From: Flavobacterium lutivivi
GTDB lineage: Bacteria; Bacteroidota; Bacteroidia; Flavobacteriales; Flavobacteriaceae
Reading direction: 5' to 3'
DNA length: 60,638 bases
Assembly (NCBI RefSeq): GCF_014642275.1
Contig: NZ_BMIM01000014.1
Location: 1 to 60,638 of the forward strand
In this document: positions 18,010 to 25,808 of the stretch, in pieces
How positions within the stretch are numbered: the first letter of the stretch is position 1
Layout of the letters: every line of letters begins with the position of its first letter
The notes under the pieces: generated by a model
The model's input: the letters and a program-made list of their open reading frames with translations, nothing else
Databases searched by the model: none
What the model was told of the DNA's origin: nothing
Program-made: the position numbers and the translations under genes

Positions 18010-19227
18010 CTAAAAAATGTAATTATCAACTGCTTTGTCTAATTCTTCGCTGATGATTTTAGCATATATCTGCGTTGTACTGATGTCGGTGTGGTCCATT
18101 AATTTAGAAACGTGCTCAATTCTCATTCCATTATTTAAGGCATTTGTAGCAAAACTGTGTCGCGATAAATGGAACGAAAGTGGAAACGGTAGTTTCAACA
18201 TTTTACCCATTCGGTTGAGTTGGAAATTTGCAGAATGATTTTCTCTTTGTGAAATGAAATAACGTATTTCTTCACTCTTATTGTATGATTTTTTATCTGT
18301 AATAATTGGGAAAATATAATCATCTGGTTGTGCATCTTCTTTGATGTATTTATTCAAAATATCTATTGCAACCTTGCCGATTTTAAACTGGTGTAATCTT
18401 CCTGTTTTGCGAATTACTTTTTTTATTCTTTGCTCTTCACTATTGTAATTGTTGTATTGCAGCTCGATAACATCGCTAAATCTTAATCCTCCGGCATAAA
18501 TTGAGAATAGGAATAAATCTCTCCATAAATCCGCTTTCTTTCCTTCTTTAAGGTCTAAATTGGTTAGTTTTTCGATTTGGTCTTTGTTTAGGAATACTCT
18601 TTTCTCGGTATCTTTTTTTAATGTCAGTTTGTTGAATGGATACATATATTCTGGAATGATGTCTTCTTTAATGGCTTCCTTGAACATTATCGCCAAGATC
18701 ATTATTGAATAGCGTTGTGTTGTTGCTCCGTTTTTTAGAATATTTCCCATATGAGCCATATAGTCCTTTAAAACTGACACCGTAATATCATCAAAATAAA
18801 CATCCTTGCTGCCTACATAGTTTTCAAATTTCTTAGTGTAAAGCATATAATTTTTATAGGTTCCAAACGAAACGCTGCCTTTTATTTTTTCACATCGAGC
18901 ATAAGCATATTGAAAAAAGTTTGGCACTTCTTTTCCCTTGATGGCTTCTTTTAGTTTTTTGATGGAAACGGTTTTTATCTTTCTTTCCATATCGGCAACC
19001 TGACCTTCAGCATCTGCAATTTTTTGAGATAATGCAGCATTCATCCTTGCACTATTTGGATGGTTCTTTTTTACTTTCTGCTTTACTTCATCCCACTCGT
19101 TCTCTTTGAGCTTCACTCCAGCAGTGATAAATTTCGTTTTTCTATCTTTTATAATTCGAATGTACAATGGGCTGTGTCCAGTTTGGTCTGCCTGATGTGT
19201 TCTTAAAATTAGTTTAATTGATGCCAT
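18010..19227 (-). CDS. int: Tyrosine site-specific recombinase (Bacteroidota island integrase)
   Basis: This 405-residue protein has an arm-binding N-terminal domain (1-100), a SAM-like core-binding domain (about 101-200) and a catalytic domain with Arg249 (YAGGLRFSDVIEL), Lys274, HLSRHSF (His353, Arg356), MDHTD (His379) and the nucleophile Tyr388 in TTQIYAKI. This is the layout of phage and conjugative-element integrases of Bacteroidota. It is not an IntI: it is longer and lacks the extra helix region of integron integrases. It is expected to insert the island holding primase, Fic and the defence operon. It lies at the right edge of that island and is transcribed away from the cassette array. 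Confidence 0.93.
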   Translation of the reverse strand: MASIKLILRTHQADQTGHSPLYIRIIKDRKTKFITAGVKLKENEWDEVKQKVKKNHPNSARMNAALSQKIADAEGQVADMERKIKTVSIKKLKEAIKGKEVPNFFQYAYARCEKIKGSVSFGTYKNYMLYTKKFENYVGSKDVYFDDITVSVLKDYMAHMGNILKNGATTQRYSIMILAIMFKEAIKEDIIPEYMYPFNKLTLKKDTEKRVFLNKDQIEKLTNLDLKEGKKADLWRDLFLFSIYAGGLRFSDVIELQYNNYNSEEQRIKKVIRKTGRLHQFKIGKVAIDILNKYIKEDAQPDDYIFPIITDKKSYNKSEEIRYFISQRENHSANFQLNRMGKMLKLPFPLSFHLSRHSFATNALNNGMRIEHVSKLMDHTDISTTQIYAKIISEELDKAVDNYIF

Positions 19228-19460
19228 AGTGTTAGGAAATTAGAAATGTTGTACTATATTTGTAAAGCAATGCAAACGAGTGAAAGTATTGTAAATACTG
19301 GGTTTTCAATTGGGTGCATCGTGATACGAAGGTACAACATTGGGTACAACAAAACAAGTATTTCGTTGCTTTTTTATGCTTAAAATTGCATTGTCAAATT
19401 TTATAAAGTCAATGAATACGACACTTTAAGTGCAATTGGGAACTGGCAATTATAAAATGA
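19228..19460. other. Non-coding junction between integrase and cassette array
   Basis: This stretch has no open frame worth calling. It holds GGTACAACA twice (19331-19339 and 19343-19351), a small palindrome AGTATT-GTA-AATACT (19285-19299) and TATATTTG (19255-19262), a plus-strand -7 box lookalike. The twin repeats next to an integrase gene are candidates for integrase arm sites or the island attachment core. This is inference. Confidence 0.35.
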
Positions 19461-19593
19461 GGATAACAGCGGTTTCACGAAATAGCGAAAAATGTGGTAA
19501 AATCACATTTTTCTTTCGCAAGAAATTTTATCTTAGTGGAAAATATGCGGTTACGAAGTTCGCCACTTCGTGAAGCCGCGGAACGTTATGGGC
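19461..19593 (+). repeat. attC-like site 1
   Basis: The site runs from GGATAAC to GTTATGGGC. The arms AGCGGTTTCACGAA and TTCGTGAAGCCGC pair almost perfectly, leaving a loop of about 85 bases that holds the segment GCAAGAAATTTTATCTT shared with sites 5, 8 and 10. It ends the lost first cassette and starts cassette 1. The expected crossover is between 19585 and 19586. Confidence 0.75.
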
Positions 19594-19761
19594 AAGGCAA
19601 TGAAAAGACATAGCGGACAAAATAGAGCACCGACAAGGTTTAAATTTGACTCTTCTTGAAAGTTGAATTAAAAATGTACAACGTGGAGACTTGAAACCAC
19701 CAGAAAAAAACAGGGCGAAACTACTAAGCCATACAAGTAGAACGAATAAATTTTGAAAGTA

Positions 19762-21603
19762 ATGAAAAAAATATTTACAATAATCATTTCGCTAATAGCG
19801 ATAAATGCCATTGGCCAAACATTGAAGTCTTTCAATGGCCCTTTTACTGACGGTAAAACGCAAAATGGCACAGCCGTATATACATATTACGAAGACCCTG
19901 ACACAAGAGAATATCTCAAACAAGGTGCTTTTAAGTACACATTTAATGGTAAAGGTGACTATCAAGGCTACGACCAGACAATAACAGGAAATTTTGAAAA
20001 GGGTTTGAAGCACGGAACTTGGACTTATACAATTATAATGACTGATTTTGGTAGTGGTAATCCATATTATACCGGAACTGTAACTCTTGTTGCAAATTAT
20101 AAAAACGGTTATGCTGACGGTAATTGGAAAGAAGTTCGTTCATATAAACAACGAAAAAAATTCTTGTCGTATGGTCAGTATAAATGGGACCCATTCGGAC
20201 CCGTTAAGACAATGACAATAAATATGAATTTTAAAAACGGTTATTTAGTTGGTGCCGTAAGCATTAATGATGAATTTGCAAATTTTAAAGCAACAGGAAG
20301 CTATGACAACAATGGATTAGCTATTGGTACTTGGATTATCAACGATATGGGTTGGGGCAAAAACAGAGAATTAATATACAAGGATAATTACCTCTATGAA
20401 TTTGTTGCAAGGAGTAATCAAGGAGAAGTTTTAGAAGGTTCAACAAAATATCAGAAAGGTTATGATAATTTGGACAGCGCAAAGTCAATGACTCCAACTG
20501 AAAGAGAAGAAGCTGGAATTAGCATTGACACTATTTGTGGTGGCTCTTGTGCTGCAACAAATAATATTCAGGAATATTTTAATAAACTTCTTGTCAATGA
20601 TTATTTTCTTTACGACTTTATCAAAGGTGACTTGACATACAAGGAAGGTATTAAAGGCGGGTGCGATATTCAAGTTAGGCAGACAAATTTTACTGCATTA
20701 TCAGAAAATAGTGATTTTAAAAACGCTGAAGATGCTTTCAATAAAGGTGAATTAATAAAAGCATATGATTTTTATTCAAAAATTAAGCTTGACAATATTA
20801 AGCCATCAGAAAGAAGTAAAGTTACTGGTAAAATCGCTGAATTAAACCCAAAAGTTGAAGCACTTATTGAGAGCTATCACGCAAATGGCGAGTTTTTTCA
20901 ACAATACATTAAATCACAATATGATTCACTTGTTGCTGATTTCAACTCTACAAAAAAAAGTTTCAAAATAAAAACTGTGAAAGAATATGATAAATATACT
21001 TATCAGTATGTTGATAAGAAGCCAACAAGAATAGGATATGGTGAGTATGTTAATCCTTGGGATGAACAATATGCCGAAAATGCCACTAAATGTTTTGAAA
21101 CTAATAAAGAATTTTATGAACCTTATCAAAGAGCCATTACCGAATATTACTTCAAATTTGACAAAGCCCTTGATGCGGAAGAAAGTGCAGTTAAAAAATC
21201 TTCAATGAGCATTACTTTCAATAAAACTAACCATACGTTTTATGCTTATGATAAGCAAGTGTTTTTGAAAAATATTGCAACAGCAAAGGAAAATTATAAC
21301 AAGGCAAAATCAATGATGAGTTTATCATTGAAATTTGATGAAAACGTAAAGCAAATTGAAAAACTCAATGATGAGAATAAAAAGAAAACACTATTTACAA
21401 AATATTCACTTGTTTTAGCTGATTTTCAAACCAAGTACAATGCTTATCCGAGTTTGGATGAATGTATTAATATATTGAATGAAGCAAATTCATTTTTAGC
21501 AAAGGTGATTTCGCTATACTCTACTGACACAAAAGAACTTGAGAAACAGTTAAAGAGTGCAGAAACAGTTGAACAAATCAAATCAATCATTTTAGGCAAA
21601 TAA
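19762..21603 (+). CDS. Secreted MORN-like repeat protein (cassette 1, gene 1)
   Basis: This 613-residue protein starts with a signal peptide (MKKIFTIIISLIAINAIGQ), and the ATG at 19762 is preferred to an upstream TTG. Residues about 55-210 hold several MORN/YwqK-like repeats, with GNFEKGLKHGTWTY, ANYKNGYADGNWKE and GSYDNNGLAIGTWII. The rest is helical and charged (for example FNKGELIKAYDFYSKIK, which resembles a TPR helix pair). A Cys pair (CGGSC) lies near the middle. Its role is unknown; it probably sits outside the cytoplasmic membrane. It shares its cassette with the next gene, four bases downstream. Confidence 0.75.
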   Translation: MKKIFTIIISLIAINAIGQTLKSFNGPFTDGKTQNGTAVYTYYEDPDTREYLKQGAFKYTFNGKGDYQGYDQTITGNFEKGLKHGTWTYTIIMTDFGSGNPYYTGTVTLVANYKNGYADGNWKEVRSYKQRKKFLSYGQYKWDPFGPVKTMTINMNFKNGYLVGAVSINDEFANFKATGSYDNNGLAIGTWIINDMGWGKNRELIYKDNYLYEFVARSNQGEVLEGSTKYQKGYDNLDSAKSMTPTEREEAGISIDTICGGSCAATNNIQEYFNKLLVNDYFLYDFIKGDLTYKEGIKGGCDIQVRQTNFTALSENSDFKNAEDAFNKGELIKAYDFYSKIKLDNIKPSERSKVTGKIAELNPKVEALIESYHANGEFFQQYIKSQYDSLVADFNSTKKSFKIKTVKEYDKYTYQYVDKKPTRIGYGEYVNPWDEQYAENATKCFETNKEFYEPYQRAITEYYFKFDKALDAEESAVKKSSMSITFNKTNHTFYAYDKQVFLKNIATAKENYNKAKSMMSLSLKFDENVKQIEKLNDENKKKTLFTKYSLVLADFQTKYNAYPSLDECINILNEANSFLAKVISLYSTDTKELEKQLKSAETVEQIKSIILGK

Positions 21604-21607
21604 ATTT

Positions 21608-22549
21608 ATGTGCTTAAGAAATCGAAATAATAATGGTAACAAATCACCAATTCTTGAATATCAAGATTATTGGGACAAATGGCATAAGCAATGGTTTGAT
21701 AATTGTTCGTCAAATCCACCATTGTTAAATTCGATAAATGAATGGATTACCCCAGCAGACAAAGGAGGTAATGACAATCCGATTTGGCAGTATTTTCCTG
21801 AACCATATTGGGGTAATCCTAAATCAGATAAACTATTTGGTATTTTTTTAAATATTAACCCTGGTGGCGGTGGTGCTTCCCAAGACATTTTGCTCCGAGA
21901 CCAAGACGATAGCAATCCATTTAAATTTTACAAGAAAAACAAACATTCATATAGTGAAACTATTAAAGAACTTTCAAACATTACTGATTATAAGACAACA
22001 GAATGGATGCAAAAATGGCGTGTGAATTGGATAAGAGATGTTTTAGATAATAAAACAATCAATGTTTCAAATATATTTTGTGCAGAACTAATTCCTTGGC
22101 ATACAAAGAAAAAATCAGATATTTCTGATTACGCAATAAAAAACGGGATTCCCGATTTGATAAATAATTCAGTTATTATACCACTTTCAAAAATCTCACA
22201 TTCTGATTCCGTTGTTAAAGAAATGAAAGGAAAGGTTATTGTAAGGAGTAGCTTAATCTTGGACATACTAAACTCAATTCATTCAATAAAGTCCGATTCA
22301 ATAAAAATTAGTAATATTGAAAACTATGCAATAGTGGATAACATTGGGAATAAGAGTAGTAAACAAAAACTTCTTTCAAAATTTAATAGTTACCTTTCAA
22401 TATTTAAAATTGAAGAAGCATCCTTTTATGTTTTTTCTGGTGGTTCAAATTCAGCATTACCTAATCCCGACTTTAAAGTACTTTCGGTTGGACAAAATAA
22501 ATCAAACAGAAAGACAGATATAAGTCTCAAAGATTTTATGAAATGTTAA
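21608..22549 (+). CDS. Unknown cytoplasmic protein (cassette 1, gene 2)
   Basis: This 313-residue protein is not recognised with confidence. It has no signal peptide or membrane helix. Conserved-looking patches are FGIFLNINPGGGGASQDI around residue 76-93 and NIFCAELIPWHTKKKSD around 155, an arrangement that loosely recalls uracil-DNA-glycosylase folds, where an NPG-type loop and a later helix line the pocket. That is only a suggestion. The start at 21608 lies four bases after the preceding stop, so the two genes are translated from one message and move as one cassette. Confidence 0.65.
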   Translation: MCLRNRNNNGNKSPILEYQDYWDKWHKQWFDNCSSNPPLLNSINEWITPADKGGNDNPIWQYFPEPYWGNPKSDKLFGIFLNINPGGGGASQDILLRDQDDSNPFKFYKKNKHSYSETIKELSNITDYKTTEWMQKWRVNWIRDVLDNKTINVSNIFCAELIPWHTKKKSDISDYAIKNGIPDLINNSVIIPLSKISHSDSVVKEMKGKVIVRSSLILDILNSIHSIKSDSIKISNIENYAIVDNIGNKSSKQKLLSKFNSYLSIFKIEEASFYVFSGGSNSALPNPDFKVLSVGQNKSNRKTDISLKDFMKC

Positions 22550-22577
22550 ACCTTGTAGCATTGAAGAAGAATGCCCA

Positions 22578-22714
22578 GCCCATAACAGGCGGTATATTTT
22601 ATTGCCGAGATAGTGGGTATTTCAGCGTTTCTGCATCTAATAAACTTTCGTGTAACTTGACAAGACAGTGCTTCGAAATCGGCAACAAAAACATACCGCC
22701 AAACCGTTAGTGGC
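22578..22714 (+). repeat. attC-like site 2
   Basis: The site starts GCCCATAAC and ends GTTAGTGGC (22706-22714). The inner arms are GGCGGTATATTTTATTGCCGA and TCGGCAA...CATACCGCC, which pair well. The left core exactly complements the start of cassette 1. The loop is unlike that of site 1. Confidence 0.8.
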
Positions 22715-23483
22715 AATACTCCAAAGCCCTACGAACAGCGACATCGTAATATTGTTTTTCTTTTTCTATACCAATTGATTTGCGATTTAATTTGATACAA
22801 GCCAAATTTGTTGTTCCTGAACCCATACAATTATCTAAAACAGTATCGCCTTCGTTGGTATATGTTTTTACAAGGTATTCTAAAAGTTCTAAAGGTTTTT
22901 GTGTTGGGTGTAATGTTTTAGAAGGGCTGTGCGGATAAAAAAGATAATTAGTTGGATAACGATGCGTACTTTCTTTAAATTCATAATTATCTTTTTTATT
23001 ACCTCCCATTATTTCGGTTCTTTTCCCTCCTTCTTTTGTGTTTTTTCTAATTTTTTCTCTTTCTACCATTTGTGGTATATATTTTATTTTATTATACCCA
23101 AAAACACAAATATCTTCTGTTCTTTGTAGCGGTCTAATTTTGGCAACTAAATGACCATTACCTCTATTTTTATCCCAAACAAAATTGAATTTAAAATTCT
23201 TACTATTACTCATAACCAAAGCACTTGTAAATGGTTGTGTTGCAAACAAAACAATTGCTCCATTTGGCTTTATAATTCTTTCGTATTGCTCCCACAATTT
23301 ATTAAAAGGCAAAATAATATCCCATTTACAAGCGGTTGTTCCATAAGGTAAATCGCAAATAATAGCATCAATTGATTTATCCTCAATAAAAGGAAAAACA
23401 TCGAAGCAGTCTGCGTTCACAAAAGTACTGCCACTAACATCGGTTTTGACTAATGCCTTTCTTGGTTTTGTGTTTTTACTCAT
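22707..23483 (-). CDS. Orphan beta-class DNA methyltransferase (cassette 2)
   Basis: This 258-residue protein has ICDLPYGTTACKWD, the catalytic D/S/N-PP-Y motif with Leu in the second position, and later NCMGSGTTNLACIKL, the SAM-binding motif. The order is that of N6-adenine or N4-cytosine methyltransferases. No restriction partner is adjacent. It is the only gene in the array on the minus strand, and its last two codons and stop (TGC CAC TAA) are formed by the core of attC site 2, so the reading frame ends exactly at the cassette boundary. It could protect DNA from a related restriction enzyme or act as a regulator. Confidence 0.9.
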   Translation of the reverse strand: MSKNTKPRKALVKTDVSGSTFVNADCFDVFPFIEDKSIDAIICDLPYGTTACKWDIILPFNKLWEQYERIIKPNGAIVLFATQPFTSALVMSNSKNFKFNFVWDKNRGNGHLVAKIRPLQRTEDICVFGYNKIKYIPQMVEREKIRKNTKEGGKRTEIMGGNKKDNYEFKESTHRYPTNYLFYPHSPSKTLHPTQKPLELLEYLVKTYTNEGDTVLDNCMGSGTTNLACIKLNRKSIGIEKEKQYYDVAVRRALEYCH

Positions 23484-23509
23484 CGGTTTTTAATTTAAAA
23501 ATTAGTTTA

Positions 23510-23517
23510 TACTTTTG
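23510..23517 (+). promoter_or_regulatory. Candidate -7 box upstream of the aadS-like gene
   Basis: TACTTTTG matches TAnnTTTG and lies 75 bases before the next ATG. A clear TTG at the -33 position is missing. If active, the transcript would read through the shortened attC site into the adenylyltransferase gene. Confidence 0.3.
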
Positions 23518-23535
23518 TGTTCTGTCTTGAATTTA

Positions 23536-23569
23536 CGGCACTAGACAAAGCCGAGAAACGTTGTACGAC
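23536..23569 (+). repeat. attC-like site 3, collapsed
   Basis: Only about 34 bases separate GGCACTAGAC, an imperfect form of the core expected for cassette 2 (GCCACTAAC), from GTTGTACGAC at 23560. The long inner arms are missing; only CGGC/GCCG remains. It is probably a deletion derivative that no longer recombines, fusing cassettes 2 and 3. Confidence 0.55.
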
Positions 23570-23592
23570 ATAGTAAAACCCACCTCGTAAAA

Positions 23593-24453
23593 ATGAAAGT
23601 TCGTGACGAAAAACTAAAAGCAATAATTGATTGGTCTAAAAATAACCGAGACATAAGAGCAGTATTATTGACAAGTTCACTTGTAAATCCATTAGCACCT
23701 GTTGACGATTTTAGCGACTTAGACATTGAACTTATATTCGAAAATAACGCCAAATATATTTCAGACAATACTTGGACAGAAAATTTTGGAAATCCAATTG
23801 CAATGGTTGAAGAAGACGAAACCTATTTCGAAGGTAAACACGCTATGAAAATGGTTTTATATGCTGACTATGTCAAAGTAGATTTCAAATTATACAGCAA
23901 ACCCGAATTTTTACTTGACGCAAAAAAAAATGAATTACACGAAGATTGGGATATTGGCTATAAAGTTTTGGTGGATAAAGAAGGGCTAACAAATAGTCTA
24001 AAAAAGCCTACTCACCAGATTTTTATAATAAAAAAACCTACAGAAAAAAAATTCAAACAAGTTTTAAATGACTTTTGGTGGGACATTGCTCATACCGCAA
24101 AATGTATTATTAGGGATGACTTGTTTTATACAAAGTTTATGACTGAAAATAATATCCGAACAGACTATTTAATCCCTTTAATCGAATGGTACATTTCAAG
24201 CGAACATAATTGGAATATTACAACCAATAAATACGGCAGACTTTTTAAAAAATACCTGACTACCGATTTGTGGGAAACAATAGAACAAACATTTTCAGGA
24301 AGTAAAAAAAATGATAATTGGGATGCTTTATTTGCAATGGCTGATTTAGTTTCAAAAATTGGAACTGAATTATCGAAAAAACTAAATTATGATTATCCCA
24401 AAAAATTAGAAAAAGACATACGAAAATATTTGGACGAATTAAAAACTAAATAA
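23593..24453 (+). CDS. aadS: Aminoglycoside 6-adenylyltransferase, AadS-like (cassette 3)
   Basis: This 286-residue protein belongs to the ANT(6) family, which transfers AMP to streptomycin. VLLTSSLVNPLAPVDDFSDL is the nucleotidyltransferase loop (SS and D-x-D metal-binding pair in DFSDLDIEL near residues 38-46), followed by the family pattern DYVKVDFKLYS and later FWWDIAHTAKCIIRDD. The usual GS of the loop is replaced by SS, so activity should be tested. The start at 23593 has no other Met near it. Such genes are common in Bacteroidota (AadS) and in integron cassettes. Resistance is expected but not proven from sequence. Confidence 0.88.
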   Translation: MKVRDEKLKAIIDWSKNNRDIRAVLLTSSLVNPLAPVDDFSDLDIELIFENNAKYISDNTWTENFGNPIAMVEEDETYFEGKHAMKMVLYADYVKVDFKLYSKPEFLLDAKKNELHEDWDIGYKVLVDKEGLTNSLKKPTHQIFIIKKPTEKKFKQVLNDFWWDIAHTAKCIIRDDLFYTKFMTENNIRTDYLIPLIEWYISSEHNWNITTNKYGRLFKKYLTTDLWETIEQTFSGSKKNDNWDALFAMADLVSKIGTELSKKLNYDYPKKLEKDIRKYLDELKTK

Positions 24454-24461
24454 ATAACTAC

Positions 24462-24599
24462 GTCGTACAACAAGGTATTGCCAAAAGCGGGGCTGAACGA
24501 CTTCGATTGGACATTTGTGCAAGGTTCAACATTCGTCCTTCGTTTGAACTTTTGCGCTAAAAATCCCCGCCTTCGGCAATACCCAAACCGTTAGCGGTA
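24462..24599 (+). repeat. attC-like site 4
   Basis: The site begins GTCGTACAAC, the exact reverse complement of the start of cassette 3, and ends GTTAGCGGTA (24590-24599). Arms AAGGTATTGCC with GGCAATACC and GCGGGG with CCCCGC pair. The loop is specific to this site. Confidence 0.82.
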
Positions 24600-24617
24600 A
24601 TATTAAAACTGAACGCA

Positions 24618-25334
24618 ATGAAAATATTAATAATTACAGGAATTATAGCATTTATAACTTTTACAGTTTGGATTGCCAAACGAAATGGTGTGACATCAGA
24701 ATATAAATCCAAAGAAATTGAGATTTCAAAAAATCTTGACGAACCAATTGATTTTGGTTACAAAACGGTGTGGATTGCGGTTAAAACAGATAAAAAAGAG
24801 AGAATTGCAGAAATATTGGAACTAAAAAACATCGAAGCTTCAAATTGGAAAAGTGGAATTGAATCAGCATATAATGATGGTATCTTTATTACACCATTAA
24901 TTGGACAATGGACTATAGCTGTTGGTGTTAAATTATCAAATGGTCAGCTCGAAGACATAAATAAACTTGAAAACATACTCAATAAATTAAGTTCTGAATT
25001 TGGAGAAGCACAATCATTTGGAACTCATCGTGTTGTTGAATACCATCACTGGATAAAATCTGTAAATGGAATAATCACAAGAACATACTCTTACATTGGA
25101 GAAAGTGGAGAAAACCTTAAAGTATTTGGTGAATTGACAAAACCAGAAATCGGATTGAATTTGTTTAACTCACTCTCAAAAGAAGCAGAATCTGACAAAT
25201 ATTGGGAAAGAGAAGATTTAGATTACGCAGACGAAGAATTAGTTATGAAAATTGCTGAAAATTGGAGTGTAAATCCAACAAAATTGACAGAAAGAAAAGA
25301 TATAAAAAAAGAATTAGGACTAATCGGAAAATAA
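24618..25334 (+). CDS. Membrane-anchored protein of unknown function (cassette 4)
   Basis: This 238-residue protein starts with an uncleaved-looking hydrophobic helix (residues 2-20, MKILIITGIIAFITFTVWIA), and the rest is soluble. GYKTVWIAVKTDKKERIAEI and RVVEYHHWIKSVNGIITRTY are likely beta-alpha elements; the pattern is reminiscent of proteins that compare an input value with an internal state, but no family is named. It is the only gene of its cassette, starting 27 bases after the crossover, and it ends about 6 bases before the next attC core. Confidence 0.7.
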   Translation: MKILIITGIIAFITFTVWIAKRNGVTSEYKSKEIEISKNLDEPIDFGYKTVWIAVKTDKKERIAEILELKNIEASNWKSGIESAYNDGIFITPLIGQWTIAVGVKLSNGQLEDINKLENILNKLSSEFGEAQSFGTHRVVEYHHWIKSVNGIITRTYSYIGESGENLKVFGELTKPEIGLNLFNSLSKEAESDKYWEREDLDYADEELVMKIAENWSVNPTKLTERKDIKKELGLIGK

Positions 25335-25340
25335 AAATAC

Positions 25341-25478
25341 TACCGCTAACAAGCGTTTGGCAAGATTGCGAGTTTTGTGGTAAATTCACGTTTATTTCTC
25401 GCAAGAAATTTTATCTTTAACAGAAAATAATCGGTTACGAAGTTCGCAACCTCGCCAAGCGCCGGAACGTTGGGACGC
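25341..25478 (+). repeat. attC-like site 5
   Basis: It starts TACCGCTAAC, the exact complement of the start of cassette 4, and ends GTTGGGACGC (25469-25478). Arms AAGCGTTTGGCAA and GCGA pair with TCGC and TTGGCGAGG-like bases of the right side. The loop contains the TTTTGTGGTAA and GCAAGAAATTTTATCTT segments shared with sites 1, 8 and 10. Confidence 0.8.
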
Positions 25479-25550
25479 AATCCGTTTTTGAAAAGTAGCT
25501 ACGCTGCAACTGCGTTGCGCTCTCGCTCCTTTTCCGTATTGCGTCCCAAC
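25470..25550 (+). mobile_element. Cassette 5, about 81 bases, no gene
   Basis: Cores GTTGGGACGC (25469) and GCGTCCCAAC (25541) are perfect complements and lie only 62 bases apart. No open frame of any length is present between them, so this unit consists of little more than its core ends. The unit could also fold into a hairpin. Confidence 0.6.
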
Positions 25551-25709
25551 GTGGTGGTCGCTTGACCAAATTTCAACGACTGCGGACTGCGTCCAACAGG
25601 TCGTTTGAAGAAATTTGGCCCCTCAAAAAAAATTCCCGATATTTAAAATAAATTTTAAATCTCTCACTTTTTTTTCGGAACTTCGTCAAGCGACCACCAC
25701 GTTAGTGGC
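25541..25709 (+). repeat. attC-like site 6
   Basis: It starts GCGTCCCAAC and ends GTTAGTGGC (25701-25709). The arms GTGGTGGTCGCTTGAC and GTCAAGCGACCACCAC are a perfect 16-base inverted repeat, the strongest in the array, around a loop of about 110 bases with an A/T-rich end. Confidence 0.82.
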
Positions 25710-25774
25710 AAGGCTATGACGACACAACCCGTCAGACAAAATAGGGTTCTTTTTGACATTTTATATTTTAGCAG

Positions 25775-25804
25775 TTGCTTAAATAAACAAATTGACTACC
25801 TTTG
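25775..25804 (+). promoter_or_regulatory. Promoter of the mercury cassette operon
   Basis: TTG (25775-25777), 19 bases, then TACCTTTG (25797-25804) is an ideal Bacteroidota promoter. It lies inside the cassette. The -7 box ends four bases before the ArsR ATG, so the transcript is likely leaderless, and an ArsR-type repressor bound here could block it directly. Confidence 0.75.
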
Positions 25805-25808
25805 TGCT

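Larger units (their letters stand above)
2106..19227. mobile_element. Probable integrative genomic island (defence cargo, primase, excisionase, Fic, integrase)
   Basis: All nine genes from zorE to the integrase lie on the minus strand, with integrase, excisionase-like protein and BT4734/VirE primase forming a common Bacteroidota island module and the helicase / type III R-M / Zorya operon as cargo. No relaxase or conjugation gene is seen, so self-transfer is not supported. The left end is unknown and might lie beyond umuDC. The right end is probably between 19228 and 19460. No flanking direct repeats could be confirmed because the left junction may be outside the window. Confidence 0.5.

Noticed and set aside
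18010-19227. Integrase next to the array as an integron integrase (IntI)
   Set aside because: It is 405 residues long with an arm-binding N-terminal domain typical of Bacteroidota phage and island integrases, and the extra helix region of IntI is not seen.
22707-23483. Second type III Mod subunit
   Set aside because: At 258 residues it is far too short, and no Res partner is adjacent; an orphan type II-like methyltransferase fits better.
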